From positions 1-20,603 of the forward strand of contig JBOHNS010000020.1 in NCBI GenBank assembly GCA_050730835.1: 20,603 bases of DNA, given 5' to 3'. How positions within the stretch are numbered: the first letter of the stretch is position 1; each line of letters begins with the position of its first letter. Origin of the DNA: JBOHNS01 sp050730835. GTDB lineage: Bacteria > Patescibacteriota > Saccharimonadia > Saccharimonadales > UBA4665. Below, in pieces: positions 7,048 through 14,554 of the stretch. A program made the translations under genes and the position numbers. Below the pieces are notes generated by a model that did not search any database, was not told where the DNA came from, and saw nothing but the letters and a program-made list of their open reading frames with translations.

Positions 7048-10000
7048 ATGACAGCTTCTAAGCCACGCGGGCGGCAGCGAGCCCGAAAATCGGCTGCCCA
7101 GTCAAAGCCCAAGACCAAAAGCGGCAACAGCTTAAAACTCAACCGCAGTTTGAGCGATCGCCGCCGCGCCAAACGCGACCTTAAAAGCCAGCGCCGCGCC
7201 ACGCGCCTGGCAACTTTGCCGAAATCGCCCGTCAAGCGCTTGCTTTATCGCCTGCACCCGAAACGCCTGGCTGGCTATTGGTTTAGCCGCGAGGGCGTCA
7301 TTATGGCGCTGAAACTCGGCGGCGTGGCAATTGTTGTAATCTTCATATTATTAATCGGCGCCTTCGCCTATTTTCGCAAGGATTTGCCGCAGCTGAAAAA
7401 CATTTCCGGCGCCAATCTGGGCGGCAGCATCAGTTATTACGACCGCACTGGCAAAACTTTATTATGGCAAGATTATAAGGCCGTCAAACGGATTCCGGTG
7501 AAATCCAACAAAATTGCTAACAACATGAAGCACGCCACCGTGGCCGTCGAAGACAAAAATTTTTACCACGAAGGCGCCTTTAGTTTGAGCAGCTATTTCC
7601 GCGCCGCCTTGCATGATGTTTTTGGCAGCGGCAACGTCCAGGGCGCTTCCACCATCACCGAACAAGTTGTTAAATTGAACGAAAACTTGATTGGCAGTCG
7701 AACTATCAGCACCAAGGTAAAAGAGTTAATCCTGGCCGTCGATTTGGAGCGCGAATATTCTAAAAAAGACATCCTGAACGGCTACTTGAATGTCGCGCCC
7801 TACGGCGGCGTGGAATACGGCGTGCAAGCGGCCGCCCAAGATTATTTCCATACCACGGCCGCCAAACTGTCGCTGGCCCAATCGGCCATGTTGGCGTCAA
7901 TGCCGCAGGCGCCGAGCATTTATTCGCCGTACTCCAGCGAATTTAGCAAGCAAAAATTGCTCGGTCGCCAGCATTACGTGCTCGACTTAATGGCCAAGCA
8001 AGGCTACATCACCAAGGCCCAGGCCAACGCCGCCAAAAAAGTCAATGTTCTGGCCGAAGTCCATCAACTAAAACCGAAATACAGCGGCATCAAAGCGCCG
8101 TATTTTGTGCTGGCCGCCAAAGACGAGCTTAATCAAAAATTCGGCAGTAAAACCGTCGACCGCGGCGGCTGGAAAGTGACCACCACGCTAAACATGAAAA
8201 TCCAAAAAGCCGCCGAAACTGACATCCAGAATAATCTACCGAATGTTAAAGCTTACGGTGGCGACGAAGAAGCGATAGTTTCCGAGCAAGTCAAAACTGG
8301 GCAAATTGTGGCGGAAGTTGGCGGCGTGGACTTTTCTAATCCCAACTACGGCCAGATCAATTATGCTCACAGCGCCAAAATCCCACCTGGCTCCAGCTTC
8401 AAACCATACGATTACAGTATATTTATTAATGACCACAATAACGTCGGCTCCGGTTCGGTACTATACGACGTCCAGCAACCATTACCGGGCTATCCCTGCA
8501 CCAACAAAGCCGAGCCGTTGCACGGCGGCAACTGCCTGGAAGATTACGATTTCCGCTTTCCGGGCGCCGAAACTTTGCGCTACGCCCTAGCCGGTTCGCG
8601 CAACGTGCCAGCCGTCAAAACCATGCTAACTACAGGCGTTAACAAAACTATTCAAACCGCCGACTCTATGATGAACGCACCCAATGCCTACCAGTGCTAC
8701 AGCGACGCCAAACTAACCAAAACCACGCAATGCTACGGCTCGGCCGCCATCGGCGACGGCGCCTATTTACATCTGGACCAGCACGTCAATGGCGACGCCA
8801 CGCTAGCGAGACTAGGCAATTCCATACCAAACACCTACATTCTAGGCATAAAAAACTCCATCGGCAAAACCATTTACAAATGGAAACAACCTAAAGGCAA
8901 ACAAGTCATCCGCAAAGACGCCGCCTACATTTTAAACAACATGCTAGACGATCCCCGGGCCACTTACCTGCCGGGCAGCTGTAGCGCGACCAATTGCACG
9001 CCGCTATCGGCCGGCGGCTATAAATTCCAGCACTATAAGGGATGGGATCTGGCCGTGAAAACCGGTACCACTAACGACAACTTCGACGGCCTAATGACGT
9101 CATGGAATACTCAGTACGCCACCGTTAGCTGGGTCGGTTACCACACTCGCAACGTAGCGCTAAGAGCCGGCGGAATGGAATACCTAACAGAGCCGTTAAC
9201 TCGAAATTTGGCCGAACAAGAACTAAATATGGTTGGCGGCAAACCCGTCAATTGGCAGCAGCCAGCCGACATCAAAACCTTGCCAGCCTATGTTCAGCGC
9301 AGCCATGTCGGCCTTGGCTCCGAAGAACCCGGCCCGTCCAAAGATCTTTATCCCGCTTGGTACGTGTCGCCCAAAACCAACAACACCGCCGCAACTATCG
9401 ACAAAGTCTCTGGCTATTTGGCCACCAGCTGCACGCCGCCGCTGGCCAAACAAACCGCCTACAACGCCAACAGCAATGCCTTTTCGGTTGACATTTTCTA
9501 CCCGCCGAACCAAAGCCATAATGCCAACGCCACCGCGCCAAGCCAAACCGACAACGTTCATAATTGCAGCGATTCGCCGCCAACGCTTAATATTTCCAGT
9601 CCGGCCAACTGCGATTCGGCCACCAAAACCTGCAACTTTACCGTCGCGGTAAGCCAGGGTACGCACCCGCTAGCTGGCGGATCCTACACAGCCTCGCCAG
9701 CCGGCACGCTATCGCTAATCGTCAACGGCAAAACCGTAGCCACAACCAACATGAGTGCTGGTAGCCCGTTTAACCACACGTTTAATGGTATAAAAGTTAA
9801 AAACGGCGACTCCGTCAGCGCCCAAGCCGTAGGCAGCGTACTCTACACCGGCGGCAGCTCCAATGTAAAGGTAACCGGCCTAAAATCAGCACCGCCACCA
9901 TCGAAAAACTCAACGATAACCTTGAACCCGGCTATGTCGGTTAAGGGCCAGGCTACTTTTTCTTGGTCTGGCGGCAGCCCCAACTACCAAGTAATCAATC

Positions 10001-10122
10001 AGGATGGGACTCAAGTCTGTCAAACAAATAGCATGTCCTGCTCCGGAACCGCCCAAAAGGGCGATACAATCACGGCTCAAGACGACAACGGCGATCCGTC
10101 GAACACTATAACCGTTAGCTAG
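7048..10122 (+). CDS. Class A penicillin-binding protein (GT51 transglycosylase/transpeptidase)
   Basis: Bifunctional peptidoglycan synthase of the PBP1A family, 1024 aa. A very basic cytoplasmic tail (1-85, rich in Arg and Lys) precedes one signal-anchor helix (about 88-108). The GT51 domain carries the catalytic EDKNFYHEG (E168), the QGASTITEQ motif (198-206), and the REYSKKDILNGYLN and SMPQAPSIYSP motifs. The transpeptidase domain has all three active-site motifs: SSFK (S449-K452), SRN (517-519) and KTGT (671-674). About 300 residues follow, including a Pro/Asn/Ser-rich linker and two Cys-containing beta-rich segments (about 845-945 and 953-1024) that look Ig-like. The extension is long for the family and may bind wall or surface partners. 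It is divergent from tyrS, and its TAG overlaps the radA TAG on the other strand. Confidence 0.95.
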   Translation: MTASKPRGRQRARKSAAQSKPKTKSGNSLKLNRSLSDRRRAKRDLKSQRRATRLATLPKSPVKRLLYRLHPKRLAGYWFSREGVIMALKLGGVAIVVIFILLIGAFAYFRKDLPQLKNISGANLGGSISYYDRTGKTLLWQDYKAVKRIPVKSNKIANNMKHATVAVEDKNFYHEGAFSLSSYFRAALHDVFGSGNVQGASTITEQVVKLNENLIGSRTISTKVKELILAVDLEREYSKKDILNGYLNVAPYGGVEYGVQAAAQDYFHTTAAKLSLAQSAMLASMPQAPSIYSPYSSEFSKQKLLGRQHYVLDLMAKQGYITKAQANAAKKVNVLAEVHQLKPKYSGIKAPYFVLAAKDELNQKFGSKTVDRGGWKVTTTLNMKIQKAAETDIQNNLPNVKAYGGDEEAIVSEQVKTGQIVAEVGGVDFSNPNYGQINYAHSAKIPPGSSFKPYDYSIFINDHNNVGSGSVLYDVQQPLPGYPCTNKAEPLHGGNCLEDYDFRFPGAETLRYALAGSRNVPAVKTMLTTGVNKTIQTADSMMNAPNAYQCYSDAKLTKTTQCYGSAAIGDGAYLHLDQHVNGDATLARLGNSIPNTYILGIKNSIGKTIYKWKQPKGKQVIRKDAAYILNNMLDDPRATYLPGSCSATNCTPLSAGGYKFQHYKGWDLAVKTGTTNDNFDGLMTSWNTQYATVSWVGYHTRNVALRAGGMEYLTEPLTRNLAEQELNMVGGKPVNWQQPADIKTLPAYVQRSHVGLGSEEPGPSKDLYPAWYVSPKTNNTAATIDKVSGYLATSCTPPLAKQTAYNANSNAFSVDIFYPPNQSHNANATAPSQTDNVHNCSDSPPTLNISSPANCDSATKTCNFTVAVSQGTHPLAGGSYTASPAGTLSLIVNGKTVATTNMSAGSPFNHTFNGIKVKNGDSVSAQAVGSVLYTGGSSNVKVTGLKSAPPPSKNSTITLNPAMSVKGQATFSWSGGSPNYQVINQDGTQVCQTNSMSCSGTAQKGDTITAQDDNGDPSNTITVS

Positions 10123-11471
10123 TCTTTTTCTAGGAATTGGTTGAGGGCAGTTCTAACGTCTGGTACGGATTTTAGCATTGTCGATTTTTTACCGCTGTTT
10201 GAACGGTCGGTTGGGCCGATAGCAGAATCAAAGCCTAGCTTTTTGGCTTCATTTAGGCGCTTTTCCACGAACGGCACACGGCGGACTTCGCCAGATAACC
10301 CGACTTCGCCAAAAACCACGGCATTAGCTTTTAGCTGCAAACCTTTAGCGGCCGAACCTATCGCTAGACAAACCGCTAGGTCGGCTGCTGGCTCGCTAAG
10401 CCGCAAACCGCCAACGATATTTATATAAATGTCTTTGTCCGATAAATTTAGTTTGGTTCGTCGCTCTAACATGGCTACTAGCAAATTAACGCGGTTCAAA
10501 TCCATGCCGCTAGCGGCGCGTTTCGGGTAGCCATAAGACGTTTTATTAACTAGCGCCTGGACTTCTACCAATACCGGACGATTGCCTTCTAGCGTAGCTA
10601 GCACTATCGAACCATCGCAAACTTGACGCTCGGCTAGCAGCGCCGCCGATGGATTTACTACCGTTTGCAAGCCACTTTCTGTCATTTCAAATATTCCCGC
10701 CTCGTTCGTAGATCCAAACCGATTTTTGCTAGAGCGCAAAACCTTAAATCCGCTAGAAGTTTCGCCTTCTAGCTGCAAAACTACGTCCACGACGTGTTCT
10801 AGCACTTTCGGCCCGGCAATCATGCCCTCTTTTGTTACGTGCCCGACTAGAATCACAGCAGTATTAGTTTGTTTAGCGGCCGCCATAATTAGCTGCGTAC
10901 TACCGGAAATTTGGCTGACGCTACCAGCGGGCGAATTTAAATCATTGCAAGTTAGTGTTTGCACGGAATCGACAATTACTAGCTTATAATTGTCTTTTAA
11001 AATCGTTAGCGCCACGTCGTCCGCCGAATTACTAGAAGCTAACTGCAAGCTAGAGCGATTAGCTCCTAGTCTTTTCGCCCGCATGCTAACTTGCTGGGCC
11101 GACTCTTCGCCGCTAACATACAGCGTCGCCGCCTTGCCAGCCGCCGCGTAGGCTAGCTGCAATAGCAATGTACTTTTACCAATTCCTGGCTGTCCCGCTA
11201 GCAGCGTAACGCTACCTGGCACCAAGCCGCCGCCTAGAACATTATCAACGTCTTGAATATCGGTCTTGAGCCGCTCTAGCTTTTTGCTAGCCAAGCTAGT
11301 AACATCTTCGGATTTTAGCGCCTGCCCGCTAGCGCCAGATTTAGAAATTGTTAAATTAATTTCTTCGTTTAAACTATTCCACTCGCCGCAGGTAGCGCAG
11401 CGCCCAGCCCAAGCCGAACTAACCGCCCCGCAATTCTCGCAAACATACCGTGCCGCTGATTTCTTGGCCAT
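10119..11471 (-). CDS. radA: DNA repair/recombination protein RadA (Sms)
   Basis: RecA-like ATPase that extends D-loops and processes branched recombination intermediates. The 450-aa length matches the family (about 455). An N-terminal C4 zinc finger (C11, C14, C25, C28) is followed by Walker A GQPGIGKST (93-101), Walker B-type LVIVDSVQT, the RadA-specific KNRFG (249-253) and a C-terminal Lon-protease-like domain (about 280-450) beginning near VNPSAALLAERQ. The ATG at 11471 lies 5 nt behind TATAAC, so the mRNA is probably leaderless. It follows clpC on the same strand, separated by heptamer element D. Its stop codon interlocks with that of the convergent PBP gene. CTAG tetranucleotides are unusually dense (27 counted over the gene). 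Confidence 0.97.
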   Translation of the reverse strand: MAKKSAARYVCENCGAVSSAWAGRCATCGEWNSLNEEINLTISKSGASGQALKSEDVTSLASKKLERLKTDIQDVDNVLGGGLVPGSVTLLAGQPGIGKSTLLLQLAYAAAGKAATLYVSGEESAQQVSMRAKRLGANRSSLQLASSNSADDVALTILKDNYKLVIVDSVQTLTCNDLNSPAGSVSQISGSTQLIMAAAKQTNTAVILVGHVTKEGMIAGPKVLEHVVDVVLQLEGETSSGFKVLRSSKNRFGSTNEAGIFEMTESGLQTVVNPSAALLAERQVCDGSIVLATLEGNRPVLVEVQALVNKTSYGYPKRAASGMDLNRVNLLVAMLERRTKLNLSDKDIYINIVGGLRLSEPAADLAVCLAIGSAAKGLQLKANAVVFGEVGLSGEVRRVPFVEKRLNEAKKLGFDSAIGPTDRSNSGKKSTMLKSVPDVRTALNQFLEKD

Positions 11472-11476
11472 AATTA

Positions 11477-11482
11477 GTTATA
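11477..11482 (-). promoter_or_regulatory. -10 box of radA
   Basis: TATAAC on the minus strand (5 of 6 to consensus) followed by TAATT and the radA ATG. Only 5 nt separate box and start codon, so the transcript would start at or within a base or two of the ATG. Any -35 is weak (TTTTCA about 17 nt upstream). Confidence 0.5.
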
Positions 11483-11508
11483 AGTTTAACACGAGCAACT
11501 GAAAAGAG

Positions 11509-11611
11509 TTGAACATTGACCTTTGAACATTGAATATTCCTAGAACATTTTTGATTGATCATTTAAAAAAGATCAAAAGTCTACGTTCAAGGATCAATGA
11601 TCAAAGCTCAA
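11509..11611. repeat. Inverted heptamer element D between clpC and radA
   Basis: Left arm on the plus strand: TTGAACA, TTGACCT, TTGAACA, TTGAATA (11509-11536), then degenerate 7-mers to 11564. Right arm 11570-11611: six 7-mers (AGATCAA, AAGTCTA, CGTTCAA, GGATCAA, TGATCAA, AGCTCAA), which read TTGANCN-like on the minus strand in five of six. The arms meet at an A-rich centre (11561-11570). The element fills nearly all of the space between the clpC stop (11618) and the radA promoter. TTTTGAT and ATCAAAA flank the centre, so a hairpin is possible; in the clpC direction a T6 tract lies at the centre. Confidence 0.8.
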
Positions 11612-11617
11612 CAAATA

Positions 11618-14131
11618 TTATTTTTTAGATTTGGCGGTTTTGGCTTCGTTGATATTTTCGTAAATCAGCTCGCCTTTGGCGGCGCTGACGCGCAGGATGT
11701 CGCCTTTAGCGTAGCGGCCGTCGAGCAAGCCTAGCGCGGCGTCGTCTTCGATGGTGTCTTGGATTAGCCGGCGCATCGGGCGCACGCCATTATGGGCATC
11801 GTAGCCATTATCCAATAAATAGCGCTTGGCGCTGGCCGTTAATTCCAGACCCAGGCCACGGCCGGCTAGTCGTTCGCGCAGTTCGTTAATTTGCAAATTG
11901 ATAATTTTCGAAATGTCCTGGCGGGTTAGCGCGCGGAAAACTATGGTTTTGTCGACGCGGTTTAGAAACTCGGGGCGCACTAGTTTTTTGAGTTCGTCTA
12001 GCACGTTTTGCTTGTTTTTTTCGTGCATGGCGTCCAGGTCTTTTAGCTCGCTGGAATTATCGGCCTGGAAACCTAGGTTGGCTTCCTTTTGCAGTTTTTC
12101 GGCGCCGATATTGCTAGTCATGATTACAATCGTATTGCTGAAATCTATTTTGCGGCCCTTGGCGTCGGTTAATGTACCGTCTTCTAGAATTTGCAGCAGC
12201 ATATTGAAAACATCGGGGTGGGCTTTTTCGATTTCATCGAAGAGAACCAGGCTGTAGGGCTGGCGACGGATTTTGTCGGTTAATTGGCCGCCATCATCGT
12301 AGCCGACGTAACCGGCTGGCGCGCCAACTAGGCGCGACACGTTGTAGTGTTCGCCAAATTCGCTCATGTCGATTTTGATTAGGCAGTCATCGCTGCCGAA
12401 AAATTCTCTAGCTAAAACTCTAGCCAGCTCCGTTTTGCCAACGCCCGTGGGGCCTAGAAAAATAAACGATCCGATGGAGCGCTTTTCGCTAGAAACACCG
12501 GAACGGTTGCGCCGCACAGCGCGGGCCACGGCCGAGACGGCTTCCGATTGGCCAATGATATGCCGGCCTAAAGTTTTTTCCAGGCCCAGCAAATATTTGG
12601 CTTCAGCGCGGATGACTTTGGTTACCGGCACGCCGGTCATGCGCGAAACGACTTGCGCCACATCTTCGCTCGATAGCCTCAGGCGCTTGGCGCCGGTTTG
12701 GTGCACTTCTTGCAGTTTTTTGAGCTCGGCCGCGATTTGGCTGGCGCGAGTTTTGAAGCGCGCCGCGCGTTCGTAATCTTCGGTTTCGACGGCTTCATCA
12801 ATCCGCAGATTGACTTGTTTCATTTCTTTCTGCAGTTTGCGCGCTTCGGGCGAACTTTTGCCTTTGTCGACGCGCAAATTGGCCGAAGCTTCGTCGAGCA
12901 AATCAATGGCTTTATCGGGCATAAAACGGTCGTTAATGTAGCGTTTAGACAGATTGACGATGTCGCCCAAAACTTCGTCGCTGACGGCCACGCCGTGGTA
13001 TTTTTCATAATGGCTTCTTAAGCCTTTTAGGATGGACAAGGTTTCGGCCGGCGTGGCTTGGCTGACTTTAACGGCCTGGAAACGGCGCTCCAGAGCGGCG
13101 TCTTTTTCGATGTATTTGGCGTATTCTGTGGTCGTGGTGGCGCCGATAACTTGGATTTTGCCACGAGACAGCGCCGGCTTCAAAATATTGCCAGCGTCCA
13201 AGGCACCTTCGGCCGCGCCGGCACCGACGATCAAATGCAACTCGTCGATAAAAATAATCGTCTTGTTGTCGCTCTCTAGCTCGGTTAAAACTTTTTTCAG
13301 CCGTTCTTCGAATTCGCCGCGGTATTTGGTGCCGGCGATCATGCCAGTCAAATCCAGCATGACGATTTTTTTGTCGAGCAGGCTATCGGGCACGTTTTCG
13401 GCCACAATCCGCTGCGCCAGACCTTCGGCGATGGCGGTTTTGCCGACGCCCGGTTCGCCGATCAAAACAGCGTTATTTTTTAGCCGTCGATTCAAAATGG
13501 TGATGACGCGCCGAATTTGCGGCTCGCGGCCAATCACCGGATCGAGCTTGCCGGCGCGCGCCTGCGCTGTCAAATCGGTACCGTAATAATCCAGCGCCGT
13601 TTTGGGCATTTTGCTGCGTCCGCCGCGGCGCACGCCGGGCGCGCCGACAGCCTCGCCACCCGTAAACTGCTGACGGCTTAAAGATTGCTCCAAATTATTT
13701 AATAAATCGTCGATATTGACGCTCATGTCGCGCAACAGCACCGTGGCGCGGGCGTTTTTCTGGTTCAAAATGCTAAACAAAATGTGTTCCGTGCCGCAAA
13801 ATTCTTGGTCATATTCTTGCGCCACGTCGTAGGCCATTCTGAGCGTCAGTTTGGTAGTTTCGCTCAAACCCTTAGAGCCCAAATTTATGGCCAAAGATTT
13901 GGGCGTTAAATTGAGCGCCAACCGCGCGCGGTCGAGCGTCACGCCAGCGTCTTCCAGCATTTTCGCGCCAATCGACGAATCTTGCGCCAACAAGCCCAAA
14001 AGCAAATGCTCGGTGCCAACATAGGCACTGCCAAAACTGCGCGCGATGGCATCGGCGTGCTTCAAACTACTCAGAGCATTATTAGTCAAATGTCCTAAAA
14101 ATTCTTGAAAATCCGGTGAATTTGGCATCAT
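11618..14131 (-). CDS. clpC: AAA+ unfoldase ClpC (Clp protease ATPase subunit)
   Basis: HSP100 disaggregase/unfoldase that feeds substrates to ClpP. From the ATG at 14131 it is 837 aa. I choose this start because GGAGG lies 8 nt upstream; the longer frame opens only with a TTG at 14158. Domains in order: paired Clp-N repeats (about 5-145), AAA1 with Walker A GEPGVGKTAIAEG and Walker B-type IIFIDELH, a UVR-like middle segment (EMKQVNLRIDEAVETEDYERAARFK) that marks ClpC rather than ClpA or ClpB, and AAA2 with Walker A GPTGVGKTELAR and LVLFDEIEKAHPDV. NLGF downstream of MTSNIGAEKL matches the ClpP-docking IGF/VGF/LGF loop. Transcription appears to be under HrcA via CIRCE. The usual Firmicutes companions ctsR, mcsA and mcsB are absent from this locus. 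Confidence 0.97.
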   Translation of the reverse strand: MMPNSPDFQEFLGHLTNNALSSLKHADAIARSFGSAYVGTEHLLLGLLAQDSSIGAKMLEDAGVTLDRARLALNLTPKSLAINLGSKGLSETTKLTLRMAYDVAQEYDQEFCGTEHILFSILNQKNARATVLLRDMSVNIDDLLNNLEQSLSRQQFTGGEAVGAPGVRRGGRSKMPKTALDYYGTDLTAQARAGKLDPVIGREPQIRRVITILNRRLKNNAVLIGEPGVGKTAIAEGLAQRIVAENVPDSLLDKKIVMLDLTGMIAGTKYRGEFEERLKKVLTELESDNKTIIFIDELHLIVGAGAAEGALDAGNILKPALSRGKIQVIGATTTTEYAKYIEKDAALERRFQAVKVSQATPAETLSILKGLRSHYEKYHGVAVSDEVLGDIVNLSKRYINDRFMPDKAIDLLDEASANLRVDKGKSSPEARKLQKEMKQVNLRIDEAVETEDYERAARFKTRASQIAAELKKLQEVHQTGAKRLRLSSEDVAQVVSRMTGVPVTKVIRAEAKYLLGLEKTLGRHIIGQSEAVSAVARAVRRNRSGVSSEKRSIGSFIFLGPTGVGKTELARVLAREFFGSDDCLIKIDMSEFGEHYNVSRLVGAPAGYVGYDDGGQLTDKIRRQPYSLVLFDEIEKAHPDVFNMLLQILEDGTLTDAKGRKIDFSNTIVIMTSNIGAEKLQKEANLGFQADNSSELKDLDAMHEKNKQNVLDELKKLVRPEFLNRVDKTIVFRALTRQDISKIINLQINELRERLAGRGLGLELTASAKRYLLDNGYDAHNGVRPMRRLIQDTIEDDAALGLLDGRYAKGDILRVSAAKGELIYENINEAKTAKSKK

Positions 14132-14133
14132 AG

Positions 14134-14253
14134 TTAGCGCCTCCGGCTTATGAGACAAAACCTACGGTTTTTTCTCATCGCTCCGGGCAAAAAATGCGAT
14201 TTTTGCTCGGGCTGCTCTTTTTCTCTTATAAAACTGGCTGTCTTCGACGTCAT
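14134..14253 (-). CDS. Candidate 39-codon upstream ORF in the clpC leader
   Basis: An open frame runs from ATG 14253 to TAA 14136-14134, encoding MTSKTASFIREKEQPEQK, then SHFLPGAMRKN, then RRFCLISRRR. It ends two bases before the clpC ATG and spans the clpC Shine-Dalgarno, an arrangement compatible with translational coupling. An AGGTGG lies about 12 nt before its ATG, rather far. The product is basic and resembles nothing I know. An internal ATG (14178) would give a 14-codon version. It could be chance, since the two leader hairpins alone could explain the sequence. Confidence 0.25.
   Translation of the reverse strand: MTSKTASFIREKEQPEQKSHFLPGAMRKNRRFCLISRRR
14150..14210 (-). promoter_or_regulatory. 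Two hairpins in the clpC 5' leader
   Basis: On the minus-strand RNA the first hairpin (14210-14183) pairs CCGAGCAAAAA with TTTTTGCCCGG around a short loop, with one A-C mismatch. The second (14178-14150) pairs ATGAGAAAAAACC with GGTTTTGTCTCAT around GTA: 6 bp, one mismatch, 6 bp. It ends 5 nt before the GGAGG of clpC. Neither has a U-tract, so they look like translation or stability control (possibly temperature-sensitive) rather than termination. The role is inference. Confidence 0.5.
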
Positions 14254-14368
14254 AATTCTAATTTACCACCTTTCGCTTTAATATTCCTGTAAGCATTGCC
14301 ATTTAATTATCAATCACTTTGTGCTAGCGTTTTTTGGTGGTATTTTTGGTGGCATGCAGCACATTTCA

Positions 14369-14398
14369 ATATTAGCCTAATTAGCACTCGGCTGTCAA
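14369..14398 (-). promoter_or_regulatory. clpC promoter (-35/-10)
   Basis: On the minus strand TTGACA (14398-14393) and TAATAT (14374-14369) are separated by 18 nt. The -35 is consensus and lies inside the CIRCE spacer, and the right CIRCE arm lies between -35 and -10, so bound HrcA would block polymerase. The expected start is near 14362, giving a leader of about 230 nt. Confidence 0.65.
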
Positions 14399-14407
14399 GA
14401 GTGCTAA
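14381..14407. promoter_or_regulatory. CIRCE operator (HrcA binding site)
   Basis: TTAGCACTC, a 9-nt spacer and GAGTGCTAA: a perfect 9-9-9 CIRCE. HrcA is the known repressor for this site in heat-shock operons such as groESL and dnaK. Here it controls clpC. The hrcA gene is not in the window. Confidence 0.95.
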
Positions 14408-14524
14408 TTAGTAGTTAGTAGATGGCAGATAGCAGTTAGCCTAAAGCGGTTGCACTGCTCAACTAAAACCATCGCGCCAGCGATTGCGTCAGGCTAGCTA
14501 CTATCTAAAACTATTGTCTGCTGT
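14408..14524. repeat. Inverted heptamer element E between nusA and clpC
   Basis: Left arm 14408-14442 reads as five 7-mers: TTAGTAG, TTAGTAG, ATGGCAG, ATAGCAG, TTAGCCT. The right arm (about 14490-14524), read on the minus strand, contains ACAGCAG, ACAATAG, TTTTAGA, TAGTAGC, TAGCCTG: the same vocabulary but less regular. Both arms run inward to TAGCCT around a centre of about 48 bp (14443-14490). The element fits exactly between the CIRCE and the nusA terminator hairpin. The left arm is clear; the right arm is degenerate. Confidence 0.65.
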
Positions 14525-14554
14525 AATAATTTGCTCCCGCGGAAGCAAATTATT
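14525..14554 (-). terminator. Hairpin over the nusA stop codon (terminator-like)
   Basis: A perfect 11-bp stem, AATAATTTGCT (14525-14535) with AGCAAATTATT (14544-14554), and an 8-nt G+C-rich loop that can pair further. The nusA TAA (14552-14550) is inside the stem. Only ATTATTACAG follows, so the U-tract is poor; 3'-end protection or bidirectional termination are alternatives. Confidence 0.6.

Noticed and set aside
9223..9666. 147-aa minus-strand frame opposite the PBP gene
   Set aside because: It is antisense to the well-supported PBP linker, with low-complexity Gly/Arg/Val content typical of a shadow frame.
13032..13586. 184-aa plus-strand frame opposite clpC
   Set aside because: Antisense to the highly conserved AAA1 domain of ClpC; no independent signals.
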